Assembly (NCBI GenBank): GCA_030272155.1 | Contig: CP126192.1 | Span: forward strand, 1,894,501 to 1,958,500 | Direction of reading: 5' to 3' | DNA length: 64,000 nt | Origin: Tetradesmus obliquus | Taxonomy: Eukaryota > Chlorophyta > Chlorophyceae > Sphaeropleales > Scenedesmaceae | In this document: positions 31,783 through 44,300 of the stretch, piece after piece | How the letters are laid out: every line of letters starts with the position of its first letter | Numbering within the stretch: the first letter of the stretch is position 1 | Notes under the pieces: model-generated | The model's database searches: none | What the model was told of the DNA's origin: nothing | What the model saw: only the letters and a program-made list of their open reading frames with translations | Program-made: the position numbers and the translations under genes

Positions 31783-33108
31783 CACGGTCAAAAGACTTCC
31801 GACCTGTATGAAGCAGCAGCATGATGCATTCGCGTCAGCACTTGCACCTGCACCACCACCGTGCACGTAGATGGGACTGTCGAGCTGCTGCGACGAGTGC
31901 AAGCTTGAACAACTCTGCAAACGAGCAGTGAACAACACAACGTAAACAGCACTAGGCACAGTTGGAGCAGTTTATGATTCCACGGTAATTATCAGTCGTA
32001 GGTTGCCGGTGGGGTTGCATCCAGCTGGCGGATCATGGGACAAAGACGCAGCAGCTTTGAGCAGCAACATTAATATTTTGATTTTTCGTCTGCGGATCGT
32101 ACTTGTTGAAGGTCGTTTGGCACAGACAGAACTTTCTGTTGAACTCAAGATGATGTACACGGTATGCACATCAGCTTTGAAGAGGGCACATGTATCGACG
32201 TCGTGTAAGGTTGGTATCTGATTCATTGGTTGTCTACACGTTGCGCTTGCTTTTGTATTGTAGGTGGAGCGGTGCTCAGGTGAAGCAGTCCCACCCTACG
32301 GCTGACCTTCATTGGGCTCGATGCAGGTCGGTGACCTTCCACCTGACAGGCAGCGGCCGACCTGCGTGGTGACGTAGACGAAGCTCGGCTATTTGAATTA
32401 GCCTGAAACTACTCAGGCTTTCGCACTACTTTACTGCTGGTGCCGGGAAAAGCTCATCTGTCCTGATGAACACCCAGCTGAGCAGTCCCTGAGCATCATT
32501 GGTCTCACTGCGTCGGCAGCACTGTGCACAGTGCTGACGTATGGCGGGAAGTGGACCCGCTGCATGCAAACAGCATGCACTGCGTCAGAGGGTAGTGGGA
32601 AGCACCTTTGAGCTTGCTGCTGTCACACCTGTCTGCACACAGGAGCGGCATTCACTTGCAATGCAAGCTGCTGTGCCATCCACACCCCTGTTGCGACGAA
32701 TCACACATGACAGATGGTTCGCACCTGCAAGGGCATAGCAATGGCAGGGCCGTGTAACGCGATGAACCAAGCAACACGCATGCACTGTTTGGTGCTGGGT
32801 TACATCGGCCCACACTACTCATACGCTGTGCTGCATATCCGATATATAACAGGAGTCCTGTTACACTTCATGATGTCCCTGTGCAACGACAGCTGGCATG
32901 GCGACATTGACGCCGCAGCGGTGGCAGCTGCAACGGCAGCACTTGGCTCAAGCTCAGGCCTACTAAAACACCAGGCGCAACCAATACACGCCAGCCAAAT
33001 CCCCGCCACTGCCACACCCCAAGTCATGTTCTGCCACAGCTCACTGCAGCCCTGCCAGCCTTGCTGCCAGCCTGCTGAGTCAGCTGCTGCTGCTGCTGCT
33101 GCTGGCCC
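31783..33108. other. Intergenic, no gene seen
   Basis: About 1.3 kb: protease promoter on the left, 3' region of the formyltransferase on the right. No ORF with recognizable content. TTACA (TGTAA on the minus strand) near 32807 and 32866 may be poly(A) signals for the minus-strand gene at 33109, but they lie 240-300 bases away. Confidence 0.45.
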
Positions 33109-35281
33109 TCATGACGCCTCCCAGATGATGGGGATGCCATCTTCCCTCCAGGTGATGCGGCCATCAACCAGCGCTGACACAGCATACGGGTACACCTGGT
33201 GCTCCTGCAGAGGGCGTCAGCAGCAGCAGCAGCAGCAGCCAGAGATGCATGCAGCACTCAGCAGTCCCATAGTTGCAGCAATCAACAGTCGCCTGTTGCG
33301 TCTCACACAGCACAAGCCCACAACAGCTAGCTCACTTTCTTCATTCAAGCCGTGGCAAGCACGCCAAAAAGGCACGCAGCTGCTGCTAGTTCCATCACTG
33401 CTGCACTGCTGCTGCTGCTCTCTTGGTGTCTCCCCTCTGTGCCGCTCAGGCCCGCACCTGCTCCAGCACGCGTGCCGCCAGCTGCTTGGGGCTGTCTGTG
33501 GGCGAGACGCTCACGCAGCGCTGCGCCAGGATGGGCCCCGTGTCGTACTCCTCGTCAACAAAGTGCACCGTGGGGCCGGAGAAGCTGTGGGGCAGGTAAG
33601 CGACACAGGTTAACTGGGTGGGCAAGCGTTGACAACAAGCAGCCACAAGGCTTCAGGAAACACCCGCCAAAAACGTCTTGCACCACGGGTTTCATCTGCT
33701 TGTCACCATGTGGTGTAGCGAGCTGGCGCGGGCAGGAAGCTACGCCGGCAGGGCGCAGCTATCTGACAAATGGCAGCCACAAGCAGTTGCTGCAGCATGT
33801 GGTCGCTTTGACAGCAGAGCAACAAAATGGGCACCCTGTGCGAGCTGCGCATGCATCTAAAGACCACCACCACCACAACTGCAAACGTGACAGTCATGTC
33901 CTCTCGAACAGGTTCTGCAGCCTCACCGTGCGCCCGACTTGATGACTGCCGCGTGCACACGCTCCCCGTACAGCCCCTTGCCGCCGAACGATGGCAGCAG
34001 CCCGGGGTGGATGTTGAGCATGGCGCGCTTGTATGCCGACACCAGCTCAACAGGGATCAGCTGCAGGTGTGCAGAGCAGCAGGGCAGGGAGCAAGGCAAG
34101 CACTCACACAGCAGGACAAGCGCTGATGATGAGTGCTGCGCCGCTGCTGCCTGCACAGTGGAGTGTGAACATGCACAGCTGCACTGCAGCTTGTTTGTAG
34201 TACCCAGCCGAAGCAGGCGCTGATGTTGCTTCCCTGGAATACCAGAGTACAGACTGCTGCCAATCCACACACCAAAGAAGCCGCTGGCATACTACTGCTT
34301 ACAGGCCTCGCCGGAGATGCCTGCAACCCAAGCAGCTCCAGCTGCCGCTGCACACACTCACCAGTGTGCGCTGCACACTGGTACTGCCAGTAGCACAAAA
34401 CACGTCGAAATTTGACCAAGTACCATCTGCTGCGCTGGCCGCCTGGCCCTGCTGCTGCCGCTCACGCCGTTGCTGCTGCTGCTGCTGCTGCTGCTCAAAC
34501 AAGCATCTGCTCCTGCAGCGCAGCGCACCTTGAGGTATCCTGCCAGCAGCACATAGTCTGCGCCCAGCTCGTGCTTCAGCTGCTGCACCAGCTCCTGGGG
34601 CGTCAGGCCGGGGAACAGCCCCTTCTTGGAGGCTGGGTAGGTGAGGGTGGGGATGCCGTGCTGCGCTGCATACTCAACCCCACCACAGCTGGGCACATCG
34701 CTCACGACTGCCTGCAGTTGCAAGGGGCGCACGAGCATGGGGTGCCAGCAGGCGTTGCCGCCAAATGTAACAGGCCATGCTGGTGTGCTGTGGTGAAACT
34801 GCCATTGAAGTTTTACTTTAGACAATTTCCTGTCACTGTGTCGGGGGCAAGGTGCATGCACAGCAACTCAGCAGCAGCAGCAGCGATGTCAGGCACCTGC
34901 CTGGCAGTTGTTGTGACTCACCACCACTTCTGCATTTATCTGTCCCTTCAGGCAGGCTGCGTGGATTGCCTTGAAGTTTGAGCCTCCGCCTGATACAAAC
35001 ACAGCCAGCTTTTTCTTGCTGCCATTGCAGGCGTGCTGCTCTGGGGGCCCGACCCTTGTCACTGCTGCTGCACGCCTCCTGCCATGCTGCTGCTGCTGCT
35101 GCTGCTGCAGCCGGGGTGCTATGCATGGGCTTGTAGCTGGAAGTGCCAGCATGTGTTGCTGGCATACTTGGTGATGCAGCTGCTTGACTAGGGCGGTGCT
35201 GCTACATCTGTTGCTGGGCAGCCGCTGCACGCCTTGTATTAACTGCCTGGCCAGCCCTGACTGCTGCTGCAAGCTGTGCAT
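33109..35281 (-). CDS. purN: Phosphoribosylglycinamide formyltransferase
   Basis: Catalyses the 10-formyl-THF-dependent formylation of GAR in purine synthesis. Five exons: 35281-34922, 34711-34529, 34060-33927, 33584-33458, 33204-33109, exactly 900 bases, 299 aa. Family motifs: FVSGGGSNFKAI phosphate loop, SDVPSCGG, LLAGYLK, catalytic Asn and His in NIHPGLLPSF, GKGLYGERVHAAVIKSG, the TVHFVDEEYDTGPI block with catalytic His and Asp, and a C-terminal GRITWREDGIP. The first 90 or so residues are basic, Gln/Ala-rich (poly-Gln from a CAG run) and precede the family's usual start (KKKLAVFVSGG), so a plastid or mitochondrial transit peptide is likely. This is the single-domain PurN form. It is divergent with the Mpo1-like gene 393 bases away. 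Confidence 0.96.
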
Positions 35282-35674
35282 GATGACAGCTTCTACTAGA
35301 CACTAAGTATGTAACCTGATGTTCTGTAGCAGCTCAGATGCAGCAGCTGCGGCTTGCTGTTGATGCTTGTAGTGGTGAGCAGTGCTGAGGCAGTTCGTGT
35401 TATAAAACTGTGTCACAGCTGACTTTTCTTGTACTGAAGCAACAGAAACGTTGCAAGTACGGGTCAAAAAGCCACGATCAAGGCCTTTACCGTGCTCGCT
35501 GCCGGAACCACGACTGCGGCACGTTGTCCGGGACTCGTGTTACTTCCTGGTGACCTAGTGACACACGCAAACCATTTCGACCATACATCGTGGCACAATA
35601 ACAGGGTGAAGACAAGATAATCGGCTCTCAGGCTGCAGCCACGGCTCCCACCAGTCAAAGGTTGCAGAGTCAGC
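35282..35674. promoter_or_regulatory. Divergent promoter, purN / Mpo1-like
   Basis: 393 bases between two start codons on opposite strands, so it must contain both promoters. A TATA-like TATAAAAC lies at 35401-35408 in plus orientation, 274 bases before the Mpo1-like ATG. Its use is not proven. Confidence 0.45.
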
Positions 35675-37026
35675 ATGTTGGGCCTCAACTTTGATCTCTT
35701 GGAGCAGCTTACATTCTATGGCAGCTACCACAACAACAGATGGAACCAGGCAAGCGCATGGCAAGCGTAACAGCCTGGGACTAGGCAAAGAGCTGCACTT
35801 TGACAGCCAACCTCCTGCTCCCTGCTGTTGCTGCAGTTGATCCACTTTATCTTTGTGCCAGCCATTGTCTGGTCCTTGGCCGTTGGATTGGCTTACACTG
35901 GGCCCTTGCTGTCAGTTCCCAGCCAAGTACTGCCACTGCTGGCCTTACTGCCCACCTGGCTAAGCAGGTGAGCTTCTGCTGCAACGTGCTGATCATGTTG
36001 TTCTGTTCACGTGCCCAGCAACTACATTCGCACATGACATCCCATACCGCACGTGTTGTTGCGCATAACCCATAGCAGGGCTGATATGTCCCGCACCTCG
36101 CACCCATCATGCTTGACACTCTACATCTGGCTGTCTGTCCTCCTCTCTCTGCCTGCAGCAGCGTGCAGCTCAACGCTGCCTTCCTGGTTGCTGCCGCCTA
36201 CTCGCTGTACTACCTGTGCCTGGAGCCCGTGGCCGGCCTCTCCTGGTCGGCCTGCGTGGGGCTGCCGCTGTGGCTCAGCGCAACCCTGTTTCAGCAGCAG
36301 GTGCGGGGCAGCATGCTGCGCACAGCAGGCCTGCAATGCATGAAGCACACCGGGCCGGCAAGCGCAATTGCTTTCAAACTTACTGTTCAGCAGGGCTGCT
36401 GCAACCTGCAGAATCACGTCTAATGCCTTCTGGGCAAGCAGGTGTCAGTCGATGTCTGTGTGATGCCGCCTGTGCTGCTGCTGGCCCTGCAGGTGGTGCA
36501 GGCGTGGAAGTGGGCGCTGCTGGTGCACGCGCTGTCCTGGTACATGCAGATCCACCCGGGCCATGCCATCCTGGAAAAGCGCAAGCCAGCGCTGCTGGAC
36601 AGCCTGGTGCAGGTGGGCGCGGCTAGCTCTGATAGGGCCGCAGCAGCAGTAGCAGCAGCAACAGGCAGCAGCAGCAGCAGCAGCAGCTGGATGTGCTGCA
36701 TGCGTTGCTGGGAGGAAGCATGGCAGCTTGCGCAGCAACACCAGCAGCCCGTGCATGGAGATGCCTGCAGCCCGAGCAAGCAAACACGGTGCGGCTGTGG
36801 AGCATGTGTTGGTACAGTGTGCAGGATTGTACTCAAATGGCGTGTTTTGCTCCTTTGTTGTTGCTGCTGCCTGCGGCTGCCATGTGTTGTCCTGCAGGCG
36901 CTGACGCTTGCGCCGCTGTTTGTGTGGTTTGAGCTGCTGTTCCTGCTGGGCTACAGGCCGCAGCTGTACAAGCAGCTGCAGCAGCGGGTGGCAGCAAACA
37001 TTGCAGCACACAAGCGGCAGCACTAG
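35675..37026 (+). CDS. Mpo1-like (DUF962/YGL010w) membrane protein
   Basis: Five exons: 35675-35749, 35837-35967, 36159-36300, 36493-36612, 36898-37026; 597 bases, 198 aa. Starts with LTFYGSYHNNRWNQ and IHFIFVPAIVWS, then several hydrophobic helices, then WYMQIHPGHAILEKRKPAL and LAPLFVWFELLFLLGYRPQL. These His-containing blocks and the length match the Mpo1 family, which in yeast is an ER-membrane, iron-dependent dioxygenase in alpha-oxidation of 2-hydroxy fatty acids. The conserved His residues (YH, LIH, QIH, GH) are present, so activity is plausible. Intron 1 has a GC donor (CAG|GCAAGC), the only way to join the conserved WNQ-LIHF segment; the other introns are GT-AG. Confidence 0.92.
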
Positions 37027-38052
37027 GCGCGGCATCTGTTGCGTGCCGCTGAGCGGGAGGCACACCAGCGCAGTGTGCCCGGTGTACGATCAGCTTCATG
37101 TATGAAACACCTAGGTGGTGAGGCCTCCCATCACATGCGTCATTGACATGCGCAGGCATGCTATATCCAAGGCACGTGCCTGTGCACAGCCTCAGCTCCG
37201 CACAGTCATTCGTCTTTCCACTGCTTCAGCAACTGCTCCATGTTCATGTAGGAGCTGATCACCCCGCAGATTGTCCTTGTATGGCAAATTGGTTTGGCAA
37301 TCGAGCGTTTCGGCTGCTGTTGTGTCACCACAGTCCGTTCTGTGTTGCAGTTGGCATGTGTATAGAGTGTTGTGCTTCTCAAGACCTCGCCATTCTCCTC
37401 ATGTACAACAGCTGATGTGGCATGCTTTCACCTTGTTCTTGTAGATGCATTTGCTGATAGGTGCCCGCATCTGTTTGTTGCCATGCATCTGTGGTGTATT
37501 CCCAGGCAGTGCGTGAAGTCCAATGTTGTGCACCCGCTGGCAGCCATGCGTTGCCATGCATGCATTCTCCTTCTTATTGCCTGTTTGGGCGTATCAGTAA
37601 GTCTGCCTCATCAGTCCTTTACAACATGTGCCATGTTCCGGCAATGGGTCATACAACTGGCGTGCATGCTGATCAAGAGCTTCAAACTTCAAGTTTGCAA
37701 CTGTGCCATGCTTACTGCTCAACACGATGACAGGTGACCATCTGCGTGAAAGCCGCTGAGCTACTGCTGCAGTGTCTAGCGTACGCGTGTCTAGCGTGAC
37801 GCGTCTCAGGATGTGCCAGCGGGCCAATTGCAGAGGACGGTTGTCGGGCCTTGTTATCTTGCAACTGCTGATGAACCCTACCGACCTGCCATGTCCCTGG
37901 CGCCCTCATATGGTGTTCGCGCATCTTTTCTTTGGTTTCAGTGCACTCATGGCGCGCCATGATGTTCACGTGCTAATCGAGCGGGCCAACAGCGGGAGGT
38001 GGTTGGCCAAGTTGGCTGAGGTGGCACCGGACACAACTCCCAGCACGCGATC
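37027..38052. other. Intergenic, no gene seen
   Basis: About 1 kb between two plus-strand genes. Overlapping ORFs up to 121 codons have no domain or repeat structure. It should contain the 3' UTR of the Mpo1-like gene and the promoter of the START gene. Confidence 0.5.
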
Positions 38053-39380
38053 ATGGCAGCACAGGCTCAAGCTGCACAGATTCTGGACTTCCTGCACACT
38101 GACGTTACTTTGCTGACACCACGAGACAAAGCCGGCGTGTTTGGCCTGCTCCGTAAGACCCTCCTGGCAACGCAGGAACACTTCCTGGCAACCACCAATC
38201 GCGGCATAACCATCTTTAGGGATGTGTCGGACCTGCCAAGGAACCGGATTTACAGGGTCAGCGGCATGGGGGAGGTGGAGGCTGATGCAGGGGTGAGTGC
38301 TGCTGCCAGGTGCTGCCAAGTGCTGGTGTCACCTTCAGGCCGCTTCAAACAGCATGCTATTGGTGCAAACATCTCACCTTCAGTGCAAGTAATCGCACTG
38401 TTACAGTGTGTTACACAACCATGCGTCAGCATCAGGCTGTGTAACAGCCAGCACCCCAGCGGCTGACCTGACAACCCTTCCAACCCTGCGTCCCGCCTGC
38501 CACGCTTCTCCCTGCTGCTGCGCCAGACTGTGTTTGAGCTGCTGTGCAACCTGGAGCTCATCCCGGAGTGGGACATGCTGTTCAAGGTGAGTGTGAGTAG
38601 CAGCAGCAGCAGCTTTGTGCAGACAGGCACGGCATGTGCACGTGCAAGCGTGTGGGAGGCATGTAACACCTGCCCGCACACCCCAGGCAGAGTGCATACA
38701 GCTGCAGCAGCAGCAGCATTGTCCAGCTGTTACTACTTACTGTTGTGTTGCTGCCGCAGGGTGCGCGCTACCTCGACTTTGCGCGGGAGCCCTCGGGGCA
38801 CTGCGAGGTGGCCACCATCCACCTCAGCTACGGCCTGCCGGGTGAGGCTACAGCAGCAGCACCGCCGCCGCCGCCGCAGCAGCAGCAGCAGCTGGACCAA
38901 TAGCAAGTTGTGGTGCCACCAGTGGCCTGCAACGCCTAGTTGCTGAGTCTGCGGGCTGGTTCATGGCTTACCTAGGCACCTCTGCAGGGACCTCTGCATC
39001 ATGCTGGACAAGCATATGACTCAAAGTGTGCACTGCGTGCTTGCAAGGTCATGCCACTTTGCCGCATAGCAGCTGCATGCATGCGTGCTGGCTGTGAAAT
39101 CATTCATGATTGCATTGACAAAGGCAGAGCATGCGTGGCTTGCTGTGCCGCATCGCTCTGCAACACGGCTGTTGACCCACACCTTTGCGCCCTGCCCTGC
39201 TGCTGCTGCGGCCTGGCACTTCAGGCGCGTCAGCGTTCGTGTCGGACCGCGACTTTGTGCTGCGCACGGTGCGCGTGTGGTTCCCCAACGGCATGCACGT
39301 GCTGTACTGCACCTCGCTGGGCCCCGAGGTGGCCGTGGAGGGCGACCCCGGCAAGACGCCCTGCACCATACGGTGGGCGC

Positions 39381-39443
<63 letters not shown>

Positions 39444-39583
39444 ACAACTGCCAGCCAAAATGTCATGTGTTTGCGTAGCGCTTCTGGCTGCAGATGCAGG
39501 CTTGTGGGTCACTTCTGTCACTGCGTCATCCTGCGTTGTGGGCAAGTGGCTGTCGTCTGGCTTACAGTGCGGATGTCAAGCTT

Positions 39584-39624
<41 letters not shown>

Positions 39625-40093
39625 GGCCACATGTGGGACTCTGGCTATGTGGTGGTGCCCACAGCCGGCGGCTGCTGCCTGAACATTACGCTGCAAGTGG
39701 ACCCCAAGGTGGGCTGGCGGGGTGCTGTGGTGGGGTGTTAATGTTTAAATGCATAAGGTTGCTGTCTCCGGCGCTGTATCTTGCATGGGGTGTTTGTCTG
39801 GTTGCGTGCTGTGTACACAGAACGCCAGCACATATGCAGGGAGGCGGGCGGGCAGTATAACAGGCGACAGGAACAGCGTGAACATTTGGTCTGGAGCACA
39901 GCCCCACAGCCGCCCATTATGCTACATGCTGGCACTGAGGAGGTGTTGCTAGATGCTAACCAAACAGTAGTTGCTGCTAGCACCTCTTGTCTGGCTTTGG
40001 GGTTTTTGAGCTTGCATCTCACCACAGGTTTGTACAGGTTTGTGAGCCCACTGCATTGGACCTGGGTTCTGCTCACCGCACCTCCTGCTGCAC

Positions 40094-40137
<44 letters not shown>

Positions 40138-40855
40138 ACATTGTGACGTCACCTGCCCTTTAGGGCTGGATCCCTACCAGTGTCGTGAACTTCAGCTTGG
40201 AGGTGCGCGCAGTGACGGAGCCTGCCACTACATACATGCAGCGCAGATTGAGTGCATGCATCAGCATTGACGCAATCACTGCCCTTATCATGCTATGGCT
40301 GTGTCCACCTGCTTTTTGTTTTTCTGGACACATGTCACAGTGTATGTACTTGATTGCTGGCAGTTGGTAGTATATCAAACAGCTGACGTGTTGTTCTCAG
40401 CTGCATGACGTTGCTATTGTCGTCATTGCTGTGCTTGTACATCTCTCGTGCAGGCCATCCCGCTCAACATCGACCGCATCCGCAGCACGCTACAGCAGCT
40501 GGGTTCAGGCACGCTGGCGCAGCTGCCGCGCCTCAACAGGAGCCAGGCCGAAGCATGCGGCCGCCTGCCACCCCTGCACATGCTGGGCCTGGGCGGCAGC
40601 GCGCTGCATGCTGCGGCAGCAGCAGAGGCGCGCGCAAAGACTGCTGCTGCTGCTGCTGCTGCTGAGGTGGGTGGTGTCAGCGGGCGTGCTGGGCAGTGGG
40701 GCGGCGCTGAGGCGGATCTGGGTGGGGCGTGGGGTGCCGGCAAGGGCAGGGCAGCTGCTGCTGCTGCTGCTGCTGCTGCTTGCAGTGAGGGCAGCGGGAT
40801 GAGTGAGGCAGGGGAGGAGCTGAGGGAGTGGCACGATGCAGAGAGCGCTTGGTGA
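38053..40855 (+). CDS. START-domain lipid-binding protein
   Basis: Seven exons: 38053-38292, 38527-38586, 38760-38841, 39225-39372, 39624-39708, 40164-40202, 40454-40855; 1056 bases, 351 aa. START features in order: an N-terminal helix region, TVFELLCNLELIPEWDMLFK (the D-x-x-W/F block), a strand ending SYGLPG, SDRDFVLRTVRVW, DSGYVVVP and GWIPTSVVNFSLE leading into the C-terminal helix (AIPLNIDRIRSTLQQL). These proteins bind a lipid or sterol in a hydrophobic cavity; the ligand cannot be told from sequence. No membrane helix or transit peptide is evident. The last 90 residues are Ala/Gly-rich and may partly be read-through of an unrecognized intron (GAG|GTGGGT at about 40667), so the C-terminus is uncertain. 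Three introns contain long CTG runs. Confidence 0.85.
39382..39443 (+). repeat. (CTG)20 microsatellite, intronic
   Basis: About twenty uninterrupted CTG units start ten bases after the donor of START-gene intron 4. A second run of about twelve (39585-39621) ends at the acceptor of the same intron. Confidence 0.95.
39585..39621 (+). repeat. (CTG)12 run forming the tract before an acceptor
   Basis: The run leads directly into CCAG|GGGCC, the acceptor of START-gene exon 5, and so occupies the polypyrimidine-tract position. Confidence 0.9.
40095..40137 (+). repeat. (CTG)14 microsatellite, intronic
   Basis: About fourteen CTG units in the intron before the 39-base exon 40164-40202, ending 26 bases upstream of its acceptor. 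Confidence 0.95.
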
Positions 40856-43171
40856 AGTGGCCAAGCGCATGCATTGCCAGAGCTCTGTTTTGGGGGGTTG
40901 CAGAGTGAAGGATTACAGGCGAATGTTGTGTCAGCGGCACTGTGCCGCCAGCTGGGTTGCTGCTGTGGCTGGTGTGCACTGCAGTCGGCGGCAGCAGTGT
41001 TGCTTAGCGCTGTGTTGACGAGTGTGCGTGCTGACACCCGTGTGCTGGTGATGGGCCAGGCAGGGCATTTGAACCGGTGTGTGCTGTCTGAACAGAGTAT
41101 TGCGTACATTCAGCTGAGTCATGGCAAGAGCATTGAGACAGAAGCTGGCTGGTCGGGCCGTACCATACCATCTGTGTGCAAGTTTGTGCGTGTTGGCACC
41201 TAAGTGTGTGAGCAGTTTTTGCTCAGTCATCAGCAGTTGCTTGGACCTCTGTGCGCCATGCGCTGGCTGAGTAAGTGTGCGTGCGTGGTGACCTTGTGTT
41301 CTGTCACTGTGAAGTGCCAGTCATCATGCTGTGTTGTGCAGCACTGTGTGCTTTTAGTTTGTCGGTGTTTTCTTTGAGGACTCTCACACGCGAAGCGGGC
41401 TTGCGCGGCGCCGGGCTCTGCAGTGTTCAGGGGGGGAGGGGGATAAAACCTATTGCTGACTTCTTGGTTGCATGCTGTCACATGCGATTGCATGATGAGT
41501 TGCCGTGCCATGAAGTGAAATGGCTGGCTATTACCGCGCAGCATTGTCCTCAAAATCCTTGCAGGATCATCATGATTATTCGATCCACCTTTGCATTCTT
41601 GGTCCATAAGCAGCATGGCAACCCTCAAGCCTGCATGTTGCGCCTAGCGCAGGTAATGCTGATCTGATGCGTGTGCGGTTTGCCTAGCAGGCTGCTGCGC
41701 ACCGACACGGGTTCAGTCTTGTATACCTGCTGTCAACACCTGGGCGCACACAGCTTGCATTGCCTGCTGCCAACATGCTTATGAGGAGCCTAGGGGTACA
41801 CTGGCGCACCGGATTTGCTGACCTTGTTGTAGCATGGCAGGCATGATGACACAAACATTCAGGCAGTGATGGCAGTGCATACTGCGCAGTATGCAGCAGT
41901 GGGAGGCTGGCAGTAAAGTAGTTAGATCGTTGCGGCAAGACAGGCAGCGCAGTCAATCTGTTTTGAACAGTGTGGGCAGATGCTGTCAGGCTACTGTTGT
42001 GTGTGAGTTGGGAGCACGTGCTCCATAGGCTAGGCGCACATGTTGCCACTGTTGATGCAGCATGCAGAGCTGTGTTGTAGTGTGTAGTGGTAGAGATGCA
42101 GTGGACGAAGGCGGTCAGGATCATTCAAGGGTGCTGCCTGCTGTGCAGAAAGGGTGTTGCACAGACATTTTCGGGCTCACAGCATGCGGCGGTCCGCAGT
42201 TGTACAACAGCATGTATTTTCGAAAGGGAGTTGGGCATCCAGGGCAGTGAAGGTGCGGCATGTGTTTGTGTGAGCACCTGCCGCACTGTGCTGCTGCCGT
42301 CGCACATTGGAACTGCTGCAGCATGGGGCTGTCTCCCTTTGCATCAGCTACTTGTTGGCTTGCTTGCTTTAGTGAAGAACATGCCTGCAGATTTGCTTGG
42401 GGTGTCAGTGTCTGTGACCTGACAGCAGCCATGGGTTTGGTGCATGGTGTGCGCTGGTCAGTTGCAGCTCAATGGCAGCGGCCCATTGGCTACAGGCAGA
42501 CCTGATGTACACATGTCACATGCTCATGGGTTATTCGCTGGTTTGGGCTGCAGAATGCGGTAATGCTTCGAAGCCGGCAGCCGCTGCGTGCGCACATGTG
42601 CGTGTCGGCCGCATGGTTCAGTTTGGTTTGCATTGCACAGGTGCAGCATCTCAGCAGTTAGGCGCTTGTATGCACAGGTGTTACAGTTGCCACGCTATGG
42701 CGCACGTTTCGGCTCTTTCTGCAGAGCAGGCTGAGTGAGTAGCAGTTGAAATTGCCGCAGTTGCAGCGAGTGCCTAAGCGCTTGTGCAACTAGCCGTGCA
42801 GGTGGAAATGCGTCACTCAGCCCCCTGCTGGTCAGCCAGCGCAAGCAGAAGCAGAAATATGCAGGTCATGCACGGCAGGCACTCGAGTGGCCTCTCACTC
42901 TTATGTTGGTGTTTAGAGTTGTGACAGTGTACTAAGCACCACGCCGTACATCAGGTATGCAGCCATCATCTGGATTTGCAGCATGCAGCTGTAATTTGGA
43001 CATCGTTCGGCTGCTGTGCTTCAAGCATTTCATCATGCAGCTGAAGAGACACTTATTCACATGTTCGTCCCTCTATGGCCATAGAGCCCTGATTGGTGGC
43101 AAGAGGAGTTGTAATGCACCTTCATCTTGCAACACGGCAAGCCTGGCCGTTTCACTGCATCATGGTGACGG

Positions 43172-43233
<62 letters not shown>

Positions 43234-44300
43234 AACGTTGCGTTGTTAGCTGCTCTTCAGAGCTGGATCCGCATCTAACCATCTCGTTGCTGTATACAGC
43301 GCTATGACAAACACAGGCCAGAGAGGCTGCAGAACTGCTTTGGAGCAATGACAAAAGTTGTACGCGTACGTACAGCAGCACATTTAAGCAGGCACGTCCC
43401 CACAGCTTCCTTCAAATGCCTGCTTTTCAGCCAACACAGCAGCATCTTTGCGAACACAAGCAGATCATGCAGGCCTTGCAGCGTCCGCTACAAGTGGTGT
43501 TTGAGGAAGTCCGCTTGCAACATATCACCAGGTAGCCAGGTTGGCAACACTGTCACACAGGTGCCAGGCCTACGAACGCAGTGCAGCGGTCGCTGTACGG
43601 TTATGCGATGCGCAACCATGAACCTAAACTTAAATGACAATCGCCATAGCTGCCAGGAATACGTGTGCGTGCGCGCCTTGGCGTGGTGCGGCCAAATGGC
43701 GCCAAATCGAGTCGGTTTGGTGCGTCAGTATTCTTGGACTTTTGTGACGTCAATGCTGTATTGGCTGCTGCATCTGAACGCCCGTAATTCGGTAATCACA
43801 TAGCTCAAGTAATAATTGTGTTCTCGCAAGTCTCATCATGCATGCATGCATGCGGTTCTGCTATTGGAAGTTCGCATGAGCTCTTAAAAGTAGCCCGCTC
43901 TTTGTTTTAAATGCATGGACGTCTCTAACATTGTGATCTGAGCTATTGAAACACAGCTGTTTTAGTTCTGACAGCCGGGGAAGTGCAGCACGAGCACACA
44001 TAAACAGCAGGTGGCATAGGCCTGCTGCTCCAGCAGGCACACCTCTGTATCCCCTGGTGCTATGCAGCAGCACACAACAAAACCAGCAAGTACTGCTGAG
44101 AGACACGCTCTGGCCAGCAACGTAAGCAGCAGCAGCTGCCATCACAGCACAACCAACCAGCCCAGCCGATGATGTGCAGTACATAGTGCCGAGTGGAATA
44201 ACTGGACAAGTACAGCAGTGCATACATGGCAGGATTATCAGCAGAAGCTGCAACGTGAGTGGATGTCCTGTGAACTGCGTGTCAAGAGGTGTCTCCACTA
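40856..44300. other. Longest gene-poor stretch, includes (CTG)20 at 43172-43233
   Basis: About 3.4 kb without a gene I can support. ORFs reach 151 codons (43348-43803) but have mixed composition, no domains and no splice continuity. A pure CTG run of about 20 units lies at 43172-43233, and a short CATG repeat at about 43838-43855. Bases 44160-44260 may hold an upstream exon of the next gene (a donor-like AAC|GTGAGT at about 44254). Confidence 0.5.

Noticed and set aside
43348-43803. 151-codon plus-strand ORF in the gene-poor stretch
   Set aside because: No domain, signal, codon pattern or splice continuity; a chance ORF is likely in GC-rich DNA.
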